Shown here one piece after another: positions 11,250 to 21,179 of a stretch of 64,000 nucleotides of DNA (its first letter is position 1; each line of letters opens with the position of its first letter). Both the position numbers and the translations under genes were made by a program. The notes beneath the pieces are model-generated. The model was not told where the DNA came from, did no database searches, and saw only the letters and a program-made list of their open reading frames with translations. The stretch is from Gammaproteobacteria bacterium (GTDB lineage Bacteria > Pseudomonadota > Gammaproteobacteria > SZUA-140). The stretch is taken from positions 1 through 64,000 of the forward strand of contig JALSGV010000074.1 in NCBI GenBank assembly GCA_026982565.1, read 5' to 3'.

Positions 11250-13160
11250 TCAGAGATTTTCCTGAATGATCTCGATCTCGCTGCGCTTTCTGATACCATC
11301 CAGAGTGCCGTTGCCGATCTGGGTTCCATATTTTCGCAAGATCAGATTTTTGAAATCGTCGGCATCTTCTTCACCCCCGGCTGCCTCGCTGCTGCGCACC
11401 GCCTTGACGGCGATGACCGCATAGTCACCGGATGCCAGCGTGACACCCGCCGTACCCGCTTGATCTGAGGCTGGTGGTACAACACTGAATGCCGCTCTCA
11501 GCACCTCGCCCGGCACTGAGCTGTCATCCCGTTTGACTGATTCCGCCTCATGCCATTCCAGCTTATATTCCCTTGCCAGCGCGACGGGGTCCTCGCCTGC
11601 TGCCATGCGCTCACGGAGAGTCTCTCCCAGATCCTTGACCTTCTCCCTCGCGGCATCGCGCTCCAGGCTTGCGACGATTTCATCCTTCACTTCCTCCAGC
11701 GGCCGGTGGCTGGTGGGCCGGTGATCCTTGATGCGCAGGACGACCACATGGTTGGGAGCGAGCGTAACCGGCTCACTATTGTTACCGGCTTCCATCACAT
11801 CGGGACTGAAGGCCATGGCCCTCACCTTGGGGTTGGCGGCGATGCCCTGCCCCGCATGACGGCTGAATAAGGGAGTAGTCTTGATCTCCAGCTCCAACTC
11901 CTGGGCAGCGACTTCCAGGGTGTCGGGTACTTCATAGGTAAGATCGGCCAGCCGTTCGGCAAGGTCGTAGAATTGATCTTCCGCCTTCAACTCCCGGTAC
12001 TCCTGCTCAAGGGCATCCCGCACTTCCTCGAAGGTCTTGCCCTGGCGCGCCTTGATATCGGTCAGCTTGATGATGTGATAGCCGAAATTGGTCCGAACGG
12101 GCTCGCTGATATCCCCCACGGCCATGCTGAACACGGTATCTTCGAACGGTTTGACCATCATGCCTCTTCCAAAGAAGCCGAGATCCCCACCCTCCGCGGC
12201 GGAGCCCGGGTCCTGGGATTCCGCCTTGGCAATCTCTCCGAAGGATTCTCCCGCGCGGATGCGCTCCAATAATTTGAGTGCCTTGTCGCGGGCCGCCTTG
12301 TCAGTGGCTTCGTCCGCATCGGGATCAACGGTGATGAGGATATGACTGGCGCGCCTTTCTTCCGCCTGTATGAAGTCAGCCTGCTGCACTTCATACATAT
12401 TGCGCAAAGCCTCCTCATCCACGTCGACATTGCCTAACAGATCCGATGCCGATATTTCCAGGTATTCAATGCTGACTTGCTCCGGCAAGGCAAAGCGATC
12501 CAGGTTGCTCTCATAGTAGGCCTTGATATCCTCATCGGTAGGAGTGATGTCCTCGCTGAAATCCCTGGCCGGCAGGATCATGTAGCCGATGTCACGCTCC
12601 TGGTTAACCAGGGTGGCAATCTCCTGCAACTCCTTATCGGTGGCGAATTCACTGCCCGTGATGCCGGAAATCAATTGCTCCACCAACATGTCCTGCTTGA
12701 CCTGGGCCTCGAACTCCTTTTCAGTCAGGCCCATGCTGTTGAGAATGCGGGCGTAGAGTTCGCCATCGAAACGGCCATCACGCTGAAACTGGGGATTCTG
12801 TATGATTTCCCGCGCCAGTTGCGTATCGCTGATGCGCAGTCCCGCCTCAGCGGCGGCCTGGGCGACGGCCTCAGAATTGACCAGGCGATCGATGACATCC
12901 CGTTTGATGAGGGCATCGTTCAACAAGGATGGATCGGCATTCTCGCCCAGCAATTGCTGGCGGCGCGCCCTTTCCCTTACATAGACGCGCTGGAATTCGC
13001 CCGTGGTGATTTCCACGTCGTTCACTTTGGCAACCACGGTGTCGGCGGCTCCGCCGCCAAAATAGGAATTGATTCCCCAAAAGGCAAAAGGGATGATGAT
13101 GAGGATGACAATCAACCAGGCAAAGAAGCCCTTGGCATGTTCCCGGATAGTGTTCAGCAT
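11250..13160 (-). CDS. ppiD: periplasmic peptidyl-prolyl isomerase/chaperone PpiD (SurA_N family)
   Basis: PpiD is a membrane-anchored periplasmic chaperone near the Sec translocon that handles newly exported proteins. The 636-residue protein starts MLNTIREHAKG, has one transmembrane helix (about 13-33), a SurA-like N-terminal chaperone domain, and a parvulin domain in the middle (ERRASHILI ... GGDLGFFGRG ... FGYHIIKLT). A long C-terminal region follows. Length agrees with E. coli PpiD (623). The start at 13158-13160 is preferred over an upstream in-frame ATG because homologues begin there. It follows hupB and two tRNA genes, the usual order in gammaproteobacteria. Confidence 0.93.
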   Translation of the reverse strand: MLNTIREHAKGFFAWLIVILIIIPFAFWGINSYFGGGAADTVVAKVNDVEITTGEFQRVYVRERARRQQLLGENADPSLLNDALIKRDVIDRLVNSEAVAQAAAEAGLRISDTQLAREIIQNPQFQRDGRFDGELYARILNSMGLTEKEFEAQVKQDMLVEQLISGITGSEFATDKELQEIATLVNQERDIGYMILPARDFSEDITPTDEDIKAYYESNLDRFALPEQVSIEYLEISASDLLGNVDVDEEALRNMYEVQQADFIQAEERRASHILITVDPDADEATDKAARDKALKLLERIRAGESFGEIAKAESQDPGSAAEGGDLGFFGRGMMVKPFEDTVFSMAVGDISEPVRTNFGYHIIKLTDIKARQGKTFEEVRDALEQEYRELKAEDQFYDLAERLADLTYEVPDTLEVAAQELELEIKTTPLFSRHAGQGIAANPKVRAMAFSPDVMEAGNNSEPVTLAPNHVVVLRIKDHRPTSHRPLEEVKDEIVASLERDAAREKVKDLGETLRERMAAGEDPVALAREYKLEWHEAESVKRDDSSVPGEVLRAAFSVVPPASDQAGTAGVTLASGDYAVIAVKAVRSSEAAGGEEDADDFKNLILRKYGTQIGNGTLDGIRKRSEIEIIQENL

Positions 13161-13267
13161 TGTACGATCCCGCCTGAAATCTGTTGTCCGTATGGAAACG
13201 GGCTTCCTTGTGTCAGCAAAAAAAGGGCACATCATTCATCGTGAGTGATGTACCCCATTCTCATCTA

Positions 13268-13344
13268 TGGCGGAGTGGACGGGATTCGAACCCGCGACCC
13301 CCGGCGTGACAGGCCGGTATTCTAACCAGCTGAACTACCACTCC
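13268..13344 (-). tRNA. tRNA-Asp (GUC)
   Basis: Read on the minus strand this is a complete 77-base cloverleaf starting GGAGTGGTAGTTCAGCTGG, with anticodon GTC in the loop CTGTCAC, the T-loop GGTTCGAATCC and an encoded CCA end. It lies 13 bp after tRNA-Val in the same orientation, so the two are probably one transcript. Confidence 0.97.
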
Positions 13345-13356
13345 TGATATAGGCTT

Positions 13357-13432
13357 TGGTGGGTGCTGAGGGACTTGAACCCCCGACATTCGCCTTGTAA
13401 GGGCGACGCTCTCCCAACTGAGCTAAGCACCC
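13357..13432 (-). tRNA. tRNA-Val (UAC)
   Basis: On the minus strand the 76-base gene begins GGGTGCTTAGCTCAGTTGGG. The anticodon loop CTTACAA gives TAC. The T-arm contains GGTTCAAGTCC and the 3' end carries an encoded CCA. It lies between hupB and tRNA-Asp. Confidence 0.97.
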
Positions 13433-13476
13433 TGTTACTTCGGATCTTCACGATCCCATGCCATGGCATGAGGTCG

Positions 13477-13749
13477 CTATTTTATGGCATCTTTGAGTGC
13501 TTTACCAGCCTTGAAGACAGGTTGTTTGGAAGCCTCGATCTTTATTTCCTCCCCGGTCTGGGGATTACGCCCCGTGCGGGCTGCGCGATCGCGTACAGAA
13601 AACGAACCGAATCCGACCAGGGATACGCTGTCGCCCTTCTTCAGGGTCTTGGTTATTGCCGCCATCATGCCGTCGACCGCCCTGGCGGCATCAGCCTTGG
13701 AAAGATCCGCCGAAGCCGCGACGGCTTCTATCAATTCCGATTTATTCAC
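13477..13749 (-). CDS. hupB: DNA-binding protein HU-beta
   Basis: HU is a small dimeric nucleoid protein that bends and compacts DNA. The 90-residue product [11 protein letters not shown]... has the two-helix N-terminus, the beta-arm with [10 protein letters not shown], and the end [12 protein letters not shown], all typical of HU. The start codon is GTG at 13747-13749, preceded by GGGGGAT. A clear sigma-70 promoter lies at 13834-13863. Its position directly after lon is conserved in gammaproteobacteria. Confidence 0.97.
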   Translation of the reverse strand: MNKSELIEAVAASADLSKADAARAVDGMMAAITKTLKKGDSVSLVGFGSFSVRDRAARTGRNPQTGEEIKIEASKQPVFKAGKALKDAIK

Positions 13750-13833
13750 TTAGTATCCCCCATTAATTAATGCAGCCAGCCGTAACAAACGTGATTCCAA
13801 TACATACAGCCTGTTCCAGCCAATGGACGCGAC

Positions 13834-13863
13834 TTTATACCAATGGCCGCCAACCCCTGTCAA
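13834..13863 (-). promoter_or_regulatory. sigma-70 promoter of hupB
   Basis: On the minus strand a perfect -35 TTGACA (13858-13863) is followed after 18 bp by TATAAA (13834-13839). This places transcription start roughly 75 bp before the hupB GTG. It lies between the lon terminator and hupB, so hupB can be expressed independently of lon. Confidence 0.7.
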
Positions 13864-13883
13864 GGCGGGCTTCCATCATTTAC

Positions 13884-13911
13884 AAAAAAGAGCGCAACGC
13901 ATGCGCTCTTT
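13884..13911 (-). terminator. intrinsic terminator after lon
   Basis: On the minus strand, arms AAAGAGCGCA and TGCGCTCTTT (10 bp, 5-base loop) are followed by a short T-run, 30 bp after the lon stop. This is a textbook rho-independent terminator. Confidence 0.85.
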
Positions 13912-13940
13912 AAAGGATTACCGGGAATCGGCGCGGCTGA

Positions 13941-16382
13941 TCAATGGGGCCGGATATGACCACCCTTCTTCAGCTTTTTCGAGATGCCCTTGCGCTCGAT
14001 GATTTCCTCCTCTGATGCGCCATCGAGAAGGGGCTCAGGCATGCGCTGCAGGGCCGCTTGCAGTACCTCATCGATCCACTTGACGGGTTTGATTTCCAGG
14101 TGTTGCTTGATATTCTTTGGTATATCAACGAGGTCCCTGACATTCTCCTCGGGTATGAGGACAGTCTTGATGCCACCGCGATGGGCAGCCAGGAGCTTTT
14201 CCTTCAGGCCGCCGATAGGCAATACCTCGCCGCGCAAGGTGATCTCTCCCGTCATGGCGACATCGGCGCGCACCGGAATACCGGTCAGGGCCGAGACCAG
14301 GGCGGTACACATCCCGATTCCCGCGCTGGGCCCATCCTTGGGAATGGCGCCCTCGGGCACGTGGATATGCACGTCGTGCTTCTGGTAGAAATCGGCATCG
14401 ATATCGAGCATCTCGGCGCGGCTCCTCACCACAGTCATGGCCGCCTGCACGGATTCCTGCATCACATCGCCGATCTGCCCGGTGATCATCAGCTTGCCCT
14501 TACCTTTCATGACGGTTCCTTCAATGGTCAACAGATCTCCACCCGTCTCCGTCCAAGCCAGGCCGGTGACATGCCCCACTTGGTCATGTTCCTCGGCCAG
14601 TCCATAACGAAAACGCTTCACGCCAAGATATTTGTTCAGATTTCTTGAACTGACATGGGCCTTGTCACGCTTCTTGTCGAGGAGAATCTCTTTCACAACC
14701 TTGCGGCAGATCTTGGAGACCTCGCGCTCCACGTTACGCACCCCCGCCTCTCGGGTGTAGTAGCGGATCATGTCGCGCACAGCGCCGTCGGAAATCACGA
14801 TCTCTTCTTCCCTGAGACCATTGTCCCGAATCTGTTTCGGTATGAGATAGCGCTGGATGATATTGCGTTTTTCGTCCTCGGTATATCCCGACAGGCGTAT
14901 GACCTCCATGCGATCCAGGAGCGGCGCGGGGATATTCATGCTGTTGGCCGTGCACACGAACATGACATCCGACAGGTCGTAATCCACCTCCAGATAATGA
15001 TCATTGAAGGCATTGTTCTGCTCGGGGTCCAGCACCTCGAGCAAGGCCGATGCGGGATCCCCACGGAAATCCATGGCCATCTTGTCGATTTCGTCCAGGA
15101 GAAAAAGAGGGTTGCGCGTTTCCGCCTTGACGAGATTCTGGATGATCTTGCCCGGCATGGAACCGATGTAGGTACGCCGGTGCCCGCGGATCTCCGCCTC
15201 GTCGCGCACCCCACCCAGGGACATGCGCACGAACTTGCGATTGGTGGCGCGCGCGATGGAACGCCCCAGAGAGGTCTTGCCCACGCCGGGCGGCCCCACC
15301 AGGCAGAGTATGGGGCCTTTCAGCTTGTCGACGCGCTGTTGTACGGCGAGATACTCCAGAATCCTTTCCTTCACCTTTTCCAGGCCATAGTGATCCTTCT
15401 CCAGCACGGCCTCTGCACGCGCCAGATCACGGCAGATCTTGGTGCGCTTCTTCCATGGCACATTCACCAGCCAGTCGATATAGTTGCGCACCACCGTCGC
15501 CTCGGCGGACATCGGCGACATCATTTTGAGCTTGCTGAGTTCCGAGTTGGCCTTTTTCCTGGCCTCCTTGGTCATGCCCGATTTGTTGATCTTCTGGGTC
15601 AGTTCCTCGATTTCATTGGGAACATCCTCGAGTTCACCCAGTTCTTTCTGAATGGCCTTCATTTGCTCATTCAGATAATACTCACGCTGGCCCTTTTCCA
15701 TCTGGCGCTTGACCCGGCCACGCACCCGTTTTTCCACCTGCAACAGATCGAGCTCCGACTCGATCAGCGCCATGAGGCGCTCGAGGCGCTCCTGTACTTC
15801 CAGCAGTTCCAGCAATGCCTGGCGCTGCTCGACCTTGAGGGTCATATGGGCGGCGATGGTGTCGCCCAGACGGCTGGGGTCCTCGATACCGGCCAGTGAA
15901 GACAATACCTCGGGAGGCACCTTGTTGTTGAGCTTGACATACTGCTCGAACTGACCGAGCACCGAACGGCTCATCACCTCACCTTCGCGTTCCGAGGGCG
16001 CCATGGACTTCATGACAGCGATCTGGGCGGAGAAATATTTTTCCGTATCGACAAAACGTACGATCTTGGCCCGCTCCAAACCCTCGACCAGCACCTTGAC
16101 GGTGCCGTCAGGCAGTTTGAGCAACTGAAGAATGGTTGCCACAGTACCTACCTGGTACACGTCCTCTGTGGATGGGTCGTCCATGGAGGCGCTTTTCTGC
16201 GCCACCAGCATGATCTGTTTGTCTGCTTCCACAGCCGCATCCAGCGCCTCTATGGATTTTTCACGGCCAACAAACAGGGGGATGACCATGTGCGGATAGA
16301 CTACGACATCGCGCAGCGGTAATACGGGCAGTATCTGCTGATCCATGTCTTTCAATACAGGTATGTTTTCGTCTTGTGACAT
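13941..16382 (-). CDS. lon: ATP-dependent protease Lon (LonA type)
   Basis: Lon is a cytoplasmic hexameric AAA+ serine protease that degrades misfolded and regulatory proteins. The 813-residue protein has the N-terminal LAN domain ([20 protein letters not shown]), a coiled region, the AAA+ module with Walker [10 protein letters not shown] and Walker B FLLDEIDK, and a C-terminal Lon protease domain. The catalytic serine lies in [11 protein letters not shown] and the dyad lysine in [13 protein letters not shown]. Length is near E. coli Lon (784), with a longer charged C-terminus ([18 protein letters not shown]). A sigma-32-like promoter lies upstream and an intrinsic terminator downstream. Confidence 0.98.
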   Translation of the reverse strand: MSQDENIPVLKDMDQQILPVLPLRDVVVYPHMVIPLFVGREKSIEALDAAVEADKQIMLVAQKSASMDDPSTEDVYQVGTVATILQLLKLPDGTVKVLVEGLERAKIVRFVDTEKYFSAQIAVMKSMAPSEREGEVMSRSVLGQFEQYVKLNNKVPPEVLSSLAGIEDPSRLGDTIAAHMTLKVEQRQALLELLEVQERLERLMALIESELDLLQVEKRVRGRVKRQMEKGQREYYLNEQMKAIQKELGELEDVPNEIEELTQKINKSGMTKEARKKANSELSKLKMMSPMSAEATVVRNYIDWLVNVPWKKRTKICRDLARAEAVLEKDHYGLEKVKERILEYLAVQQRVDKLKGPILCLVGPPGVGKTSLGRSIARATNRKFVRMSLGGVRDEAEIRGHRRTYIGSMPGKIIQNLVKAETRNPLFLLDEIDKMAMDFRGDPASALLEVLDPEQNNAFNDHYLEVDYDLSDVMFVCTANSMNIPAPLLDRMEVIRLSGYTEDEKRNIIQRYLIPKQIRDNGLREEEIVISDGAVRDMIRYYTREAGVRNVEREVSKICRKVVKEILLDKKRDKAHVSSRNLNKYLGVKRFRYGLAEEHDQVGHVTGLAWTETGGDLLTIEGTVMKGKGKLMITGQIGDVMQESVQAAMTVVRSRAEMLDIDADFYQKHDVHIHVPEGAIPKDGPSAGIGMCTALVSALTGIPVRADVAMTGEITLRGEVLPIGGLKEKLLAAHRGGIKTVLIPEENVRDLVDIPKNIKQHLEIKPVKWIDEVLQAALQRMPEPLLDGASEEEIIERKGISKKLKKGGHIRPH

Positions 16383-16479
16383 AACCTATTTCCTCAGCGA
16401 CTTGACAAACCCGCCCCCGTGACGGGAAGGGCTGTATTATTTGAACTACTAACAGGAGATGATGCTCTCCTGAAAAGGG

Positions 16480-16508
16480 ATATGAGGCTGAACCGGCCCC
16501 TTTTCAAG
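16480..16508 (-). promoter_or_regulatory. heat-shock (sigma-32 type) promoter of lon
   Basis: On the minus strand the -35 element CTTGAAA (16502-16508) is a perfect match to the sigma-32 consensus. After 14 bp comes CCTCATAT (16480-16487), one mismatch from CCCCATNT. It precedes the lon start by about 100 bp. lon is heat-shock regulated in E. coli, which fits. Confidence 0.7.
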
Positions 16509-16560
16509 GAAAGACAAGGACTATCTGCTATTTCAGGAAGCGATATGCGTTGGCAAGGCG

Positions 16561-16583
16561 CCGCCATGCCCCAGGCATGGCGG
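16561..16583 (-). terminator. 10-bp perfect hairpin after clpX
   Basis: Arms CCGCCATGCC and GGCATGGCGG with a 3-base loop form a perfect GC-rich stem beginning 10 bp after the clpX stop. No T-run follows, so it may be a weak terminator or an mRNA 3'-end stabiliser rather than a classical intrinsic terminator. Confidence 0.5.
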
Positions 16584-16593
16584 ATAAAGCACC

Positions 16594-17874
16594 TCAGTCC
16601 TTGCTCAACGATAATTGTTTTTCTCCGCCATCGAAGATAAGGATCGGATCCGACTCGCCGTCGATGACGCCGGCGTCGATGACGACCTTGGAGACCCCCT
16701 CCAACGACGGCAGTTCGTACATGGTATCCAGCAGAATATGCTCGAGGATGGAGCGCAGCCCCCGCGCGCCCGTTTTACGCTCCATGGCCTTGCGCGCAAC
16801 GGCGCGCAGGGCATCCTCGCGGAATTCAAGTTCCGTGTCTTCCATTTCGAAGAGCTTGGCAAACTGCTTGGTCAGCGCATTCTTGGGCTCGGTCAAAATA
16901 CGGATCAATGCGTCCTCGTCCAACTCCTCCAGGGTTGCCACCACTGGAAGGCGGCCGACGAATTCCGGTATCAGGCCATACTTGATAAGGTCCTCAGGCT
17001 CCACCGAATAGAGGACCTCACCCACGCTTTTGGTCTCGTCCTTGCCTTTCACCTCGGCGGAGAAACCGATCCCCCCCTTCTCCGAGCGGTCACGGATGAT
17101 CTTGTCCAATCCGGCAAACGCGCCACCACAGATGAACAGAATATTGGAGGTATCCACTTGCAGAAACTCCTGCTGCGGGTGCTTGCGCCCGCCCTGAGGC
17201 GGCACCGAGGCAATGGTCCCCTCGATCAGTTTGAGGAGGGCCTGCTGCACCCCTTCACCGGAAACATCACGGGTAATGGAAGGATTGTCCGACTTGCGGG
17301 ATATCTTGTCTATCTCATCGATATAGACGATACCGCTCTGGGCCTTCTCGACGTCGTAGTCGCACTTCTGCAACAGCTTCTGAATGATGTTCTCGACATC
17401 CTCACCCACATAGCCGGCTTCCGTCAGCGTGGTGGCGTCTGCAATGGTGAAGGGCACGCTGAGCAGGCGCGCCAGGGTCTCCGCCAGCAGGGTCTTGCCG
17501 CAGCCCGTGGGACCGATGAGCAATATGTTGCTCTTGGAGAGTTCCACGTCATCTTTCTTGACGCCGACTTCCAGGCGCTTGTAGTGATTGTAGACCGCCA
17601 CGGACAGGACTTTCTTGGCGCGCGCCTGCCCTATAACGTATTCATCCAGGATGGCGTTGATCTCCTGCGGCACGGGCAGCTTGCTGCCCTTGAGGCCCGC
17701 TGATTTTTCCTGGACTTCCTCGCGGATGATATCGTTACAGAGTTCCACGCATTCATCGCAGACGAAGACCGATGGCCCTGCAATGAGCTTGCGCACTTCG
17801 TGCTGACTCTTCCCGCAAAACGAGCAATAAAGCAGTTTGTCGCTGTCTTCGCCCCTGTTTTTATCGTCACTCAT
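16594..17874 (-). CDS. clpX: ATP-dependent Clp protease ATP-binding subunit ClpX
   Basis: ClpX is the AAA+ hexamer that unfolds tagged proteins and feeds them to ClpP. The 426-residue protein has the N-terminal C4 zinc-binding domain (CSFCGKS and CDECVELC), Walker A GPTGCGKT, Walker [10 protein letters not shown], and the IGF loop ([11 protein letters not shown]) that docks on ClpP. Length matches E. coli ClpX (424). It follows clpP on the minus strand but is separated from it by about 270 bp that include a MITE-like palindrome. It precedes lon. Confidence 0.98.
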   Translation of the reverse strand: MSDDKNRGEDSDKLLYCSFCGKSQHEVRKLIAGPSVFVCDECVELCNDIIREEVQEKSAGLKGSKLPVPQEINAILDEYVIGQARAKKVLSVAVYNHYKRLEVGVKKDDVELSKSNILLIGPTGCGKTLLAETLARLLSVPFTIADATTLTEAGYVGEDVENIIQKLLQKCDYDVEKAQSGIVYIDEIDKISRKSDNPSITRDVSGEGVQQALLKLIEGTIASVPPQGGRKHPQQEFLQVDTSNILFICGGAFAGLDKIIRDRSEKGGIGFSAEVKGKDETKSVGEVLYSVEPEDLIKYGLIPEFVGRLPVVATLEELDEDALIRILTEPKNALTKQFAKLFEMEDTELEFREDALRAVARKAMERKTGARGLRSILEHILLDTMYELPSLEGVSKVVIDAGVIDGESDPILIFDGGEKQLSLSKD

Positions 17875-18045
17875 AGCCTACCCTGCCGCTTCATGATTTA
17901 ACACAGACCGTCCCTGCAAATCTTTCCCGTGATCCTTGAGACTTCATCTGGCATTCAGGCGTCAGCCCGAATCCCCATCATTCTTTCCACTGCGCTGCTG
18001 ATGTTCGTGTATCCGGCGCCCCATACCAAGTGTTCAGACTTTCTC

Positions 18046-18147
18046 CTAGGAGCCTGTCGGGTTTGGGATGAATCTGCTGCGGTGGTGAGAAATGGGTCCA
18101 TTTACCACCCGCCTCGCTACGATCACCTAAACCCGACAGGCTCCTAG
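18046..18147. mobile_element. 102-bp MITE-like palindromic element between clpX and clpP
   Basis: Perfect 19-bp terminal inverted repeats, CTAGGAGCCTGTCGGGTTT at 18046-18064 and its complement at 18129-18147, bound an element whose interior is also imperfectly self-complementary (GGTGGTGAGAAATG against CATTTACCACC). There is no coding capacity, and the short open frame running through it is not a gene. The right end overlaps clpP so that the clpP TAG stop (18144-18146) lies within the terminal CTAG. No clear target duplication is visible. Size, termini and lack of ORF fit a miniature inverted-repeat element. Confidence 0.75.
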
Positions 18148-18770
18148 CGGCTCGTCAGCACTTCGTCGATCAGACCGTATTCCACGCCCTCTTCGCTGGA
18201 CATGAAAAAATCGCGGTCGGTGTCGGCCTGAATCTTGTCAAGGAGTTGTCCCGTGTGCTTGACCAGAATTTCGTTCAGGCGATCCCGGGTGCGCAGTATT
18301 TCCCGTGCATGGATGTCGATATCGGTCGCCTGCCCCTGAAAACCACCCAGCGGCTGGTGAATCATCATGCGCGCGTGGGGCAGCGCGAAACGCTTGCCTT
18401 TCGCTCCCCCCGCCAGCAGCAGGGCGCCCATGCTGGCGGCCTGGCCCAGGCACATGGTGCTGACATCCGGCTTGACGAATTGCATGGTGTCGTAGATGGA
18501 CAAGCCTGCACTCACTGAGCCACCGGGCGAATTGATATACAAATGGATATCCTTGTCAGGGTTCTCGGATTCCAAAAAGAGAATCTGGGCGGCAATCAGA
18601 TTCGCCATATGGTCTTCCACAGGCCCGACCAGGAAGATGACCCGCTCCTTGAGGAGGCGCGAATAGATATCATAGGCGCGCTCCCCTCGCGATGATTGTT
18701 CCACCACCATGGGAACCAAATTCATTGAACTCATTCCTTGTATCCCCTGCACAGTATTCGTATCGGTCAT
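18144..18770 (-). CDS. clpP: ATP-dependent Clp protease proteolytic subunit ClpP
   Basis: ClpP is the tetradecameric serine peptidase partner of ClpX. The 208-residue protein has the catalytic triad S113 (GQAASMGA), H138 (MMIHQP) and D187, with the same spacings as in E. coli. A short propeptide precedes [16 protein letters not shown]. The ORF ends VLTSR at a TAG contributed by the adjacent palindromic element, so the original C-terminus may have been a few residues longer. It lies directly after tig on the minus strand, the usual order tig-clpP-clpX-lon. Confidence 0.98.
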   Translation of the reverse strand: MTDTNTVQGIQGMSSMNLVPMVVEQSSRGERAYDIYSRLLKERVIFLVGPVEDHMANLIAAQILFLESENPDKDIHLYINSPGGSVSAGLSIYDTMQFVKPDVSTMCLGQAASMGALLLAGGAKGKRFALPHARMMIHQPLGGFQGQATDIDIHAREILRTRDRLNEILVKHTGQLLDKIQADTDRDFFMSSEEGVEYGLIDEVLTSR

Positions 18771-18859
18771 TTGATTCCCACGCTTTAATTATAACCCAGT
18801 TAAAACAACTATTTTTAGTCTTGACAACAAAAAATCTGACACTTTTCCCCAGGCCGGGT

Positions 18860-20170
18860 TCAACGCTTGTTCTTCATCATCTCGTCAAAGGTGGTCGGTT
18901 CTTCCGTAACATCGGCATTTTCTGTAACCCAATCAACCACCTGATCCTCGAGGACGAGTGATTCGATGGAACCGAGGCGCTGCGGGTCGGCGTAATACCA
19001 GTTCATCACACTCTCCGGACTGTCGTATCCCGCTGCCACGGATTCCACCTTGGCGCGCACCACATCGGGCGCCGGCACCATGTTCTGCTGCTTGACGATT
19101 TCGGCCGTCAACATACCCAAGGCCACACGTTTTCTGGCCTGCTCCTCGAACATGGAGCGTTCCAGCTTCAGGTCGCCAAACTGTACCCCCTGGCTCTGCA
19201 GAGTCTCGCGCATCTGGGACATGGAGAGATCGATCTGTTCCTCGACGCGGCCCTGAGGCAACTCGACGGGATTGGCCTTCAATAGGGCCTCCATGACCTG
19301 TTCCTTGATGTTGTCACGAATGGCCTGGTCGAGCTCGTCCTGCATGCTCTTGCGGATTTCCTCGCGCAGACTCTCGATGGCGCCATCGGGCACATCATAA
19401 CTGCGCACGAATTTCTCATCCATTTCGGGCAGCACGGGCTCTGAGACAGAGTGTACCTTGACCTCGAAGACAGCCTCCTTCCCCGCCAGGTCCTTGGCAT
19501 GATAGTCCTCGGGAAAGGTGACATTGATGGTGCGCTCTTCCCCTGCCACGGCCCCTTCGAGCTGCTCTTCGAAGCCGGCTATGAATTTTCCGGACCCCAG
19601 GACGATAGGCACCCGCGTACCTTCATTGCCCTCGAAATCCTCGCCCTCGATAGTGCCCTTGAAATCGATGGTCAATTGGTCGTCCGTCTGTGCCGCCCGT
19701 TCCACCTCCTGCCAGGTCGCCCGTTGCTTGCGCAGGTTTTCCAGCATATTGTCGATATCCTGCTCGCTGATCTCCGCCACGGGCTTGGTGATCTTGATAT
19801 CCTTGACCGGCGCAATATCGAAACGCTCGATGACCTCGAAGACGGCCGTGTACTCATAATCCTCGCCGGCCTTGGCCCCCGTCTCGCGCGGCTCGATACG
19901 AGGCCTGCTGGCCAGTTCGATCTTCTGCTCCTCGATGGCATCGCGGAATGTCGTCTGGGTCATCTCATTGATCACCTCCTGGCGGACATGAGGGCCGTAG
20001 CGCTTGGTCACCACGCTCAGGGGCACCTTGCCAGGACGGAAACCCTTGATCCTCACCGTGCGGGTCAGTGACTTGAGGCGACTGTCTACTTCTTTTTCAA
20101 TCTGCTCCGCAGGGATGGTCACCGTCATGCGGCGCTCAAGGCCTTCGGTCGTTTCAACAGATACTTGCAT
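18860..20170 (-). CDS. tig: trigger factor (ribosome-associated chaperone)
   Basis: Trigger factor binds the ribosome near L23 and shields nascent chains. The 436-residue protein has the N-terminal ribosome-binding domain with the signature GFRPGKVPLSVV, a central FKBP-like PPIase domain (TIDFKGTIEGEDFEGNEG ... IAGFEEQL) and a long helical C-terminal domain. Length matches E. coli (432). The ATG at 20168-20170 is chosen because GAGGTG lies seven bases before it; a GTG three codons upstream falls inside that Shine-Dalgarno. A hairpin repeat (20213-20234) lies in the leader. Confidence 0.97.
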   Translation of the reverse strand: MQVSVETTEGLERRMTVTIPAEQIEKEVDSRLKSLTRTVRIKGFRPGKVPLSVVTKRYGPHVRQEVINEMTQTTFRDAIEEQKIELASRPRIEPRETGAKAGEDYEYTAVFEVIERFDIAPVKDIKITKPVAEISEQDIDNMLENLRKQRATWQEVERAAQTDDQLTIDFKGTIEGEDFEGNEGTRVPIVLGSGKFIAGFEEQLEGAVAGEERTINVTFPEDYHAKDLAGKEAVFEVKVHSVSEPVLPEMDEKFVRSYDVPDGAIESLREEIRKSMQDELDQAIRDNIKEQVMEALLKANPVELPQGRVEEQIDLSMSQMRETLQSQGVQFGDLKLERSMFEEQARKRVALGMLTAEIVKQQNMVPAPDVVRAKVESVAAGYDSPESVMNWYYADPQRLGSIESLVLEDQVVDWVTENADVTEEPTTFDEMMKNKR

Positions 20171-20212
20171 GTAAATCACCTCAACTTAAAATAATGAATC
20201 AACAGTTTTTGT

Positions 20213-20234
20213 TGCCTGAATCCGCGGGTTCAGG
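20213..20234. repeat. palindrome upstream of tig
   Basis: The 22-bp near-perfect palindrome GCCTGAATCCG/CGGGTTCAGGC lies about 45 bp before the tig start. It is closely related to the palindrome at 10303-10324 before fabI. It could form a stable hairpin in the tig leader RNA. Confidence 0.55.
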
Positions 20235-20304
20235 CATGAGCGTCTCCACGACCGCCTTTCCGGTCCCGGCGGTCAGTATTCTGGCCTCGTAAGATCCAAG
20301 TTCA

Positions 20305-20389
<85 letters not shown>

Positions 20390-20498
20390 GCATCCCGCCG
20401 TGACGCAGGTTTGCTTCTGCCCCGCCACCTTGACAGCCCCGGCGCCAGCGCCCGGTATTATACTGGAATTTGCGGTAATGTACGCAAAAACAGTCACT

Positions 20499-20564
20499 AT
20501 TAACCCGGCACGCAATGGCTGAATACGATATATATTGTTGCCGGGTTGATAAAACAATCCGGAG
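20499..20564. repeat. composite palindromic repeat (copy near tRNA-Leu)
   Basis: An inverted repeat with outer arms ATTAACCCGGCA and TGCCGGGTTGAT encloses CTGAATACGATATATATTG. The complement of 20519-20564 aligns almost base for base with 35679-35727 upstream of ilvI, sharing TCCGGATT, TTTTAT, CCGGCAA, AATATATATCGTATTCAG. Part of it also matches 11171-11198. Confidence 0.65.
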
Positions 20565-20616
20565 AGCGGTTTTACAGGGAATTGGACGGGCAGCTTACGC
20601 TGCCCGGGAAGAATAA

Positions 20617-20692
<76 letters not shown>

Positions 20693-20745
20693 ATTATCTT
20701 TAGAAATCAATCATCCCGCACATGAAGCACAGGATCATAGCAATA

Positions 20746-20822
20746 TGGGGTGAACGATGGGACTCGAACCCACGACAACCGGAATCACAATCCGGGGCTC
20801 TACCAACTGAGCTACGCTCACC
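20746..20822 (-). tRNA. tRNA-His (GUG)
   Basis: The minus-strand gene has the anticodon GTG in TTGTGAT, discriminator C73, and an extra encoded G at position -1 (20822), both hallmarks of tRNA-His. The T-loop is GGTTCGAGTCC and CCA is encoded. Confidence 0.97.
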
Positions 20823-20863
20823 ACAATTCTCAATACACTCTGTCCGCCTTCCCGCGGCACACT

Positions 20864-20940
20864 TGGCGCGCCCGGCAGGATTCGAACCTGCTACCCTCGG
20901 CTTAGAAGGCCGATGCTCTATCCAGATGAGCTACGGGCGC
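20864..20940 (-). tRNA. tRNA-Arg (UCU)
   Basis: The minus-strand 77-base gene begins GCGCCCGTAGCTCATCTGG. The anticodon loop CTTCTAA gives TCT. The T-loop is GGTTCGAATCC and CCA is encoded. Confidence 0.97.
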
Positions 20941-21002
20941 ATAAGCATCTTGCCAACCGTTCGACCGCCCTGAAGGCGCGCTGTTCAGTCTGTCCCTGCG
21001 CG

Positions 21003-21079
21003 TGGTCGGGGTAGAGGGATTCGAACCCCCGACATCCAGCTCCCAAAGCTGGCGCGCTACCAGACTGCGCTATACCCCG
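21003..21079 (-). tRNA. tRNA-Pro (UGG)
   Basis: The minus-strand 77-base gene begins CGGGGTATAGCGCAGTCTGG. The anticodon loop TTTGGGA gives TGG. The T-loop is GGTTCGAATCC and CCA is encoded. It is the first gene of the tRNA cluster in the direction of transcription. Confidence 0.97.
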
Positions 21080-21179
21080 ATTCTAACGTGTTTTCCCGCC
21101 TCGCGACTACCCGGCGAGCCATAAGGGTGTGGATAATACGCCGGGGCAAGTCTGTCGTCAAACCCTTTCCTGGACACGG

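Noticed and set aside
17929-18147. 72-codon plus-strand ORF across the clpX-clpP gap
   Set aside because: It runs through the palindromic element and ends exactly with it; no Shine-Dalgarno and no protein features.
20250-20274. GACCGCC/GGCGGTC hairpin between tRNA-Leu and tig considered as a terminator
   Set aside because: The stem is only 7 bp, the loop is 11 bases and no T-run follows; too weak to list as a terminator.
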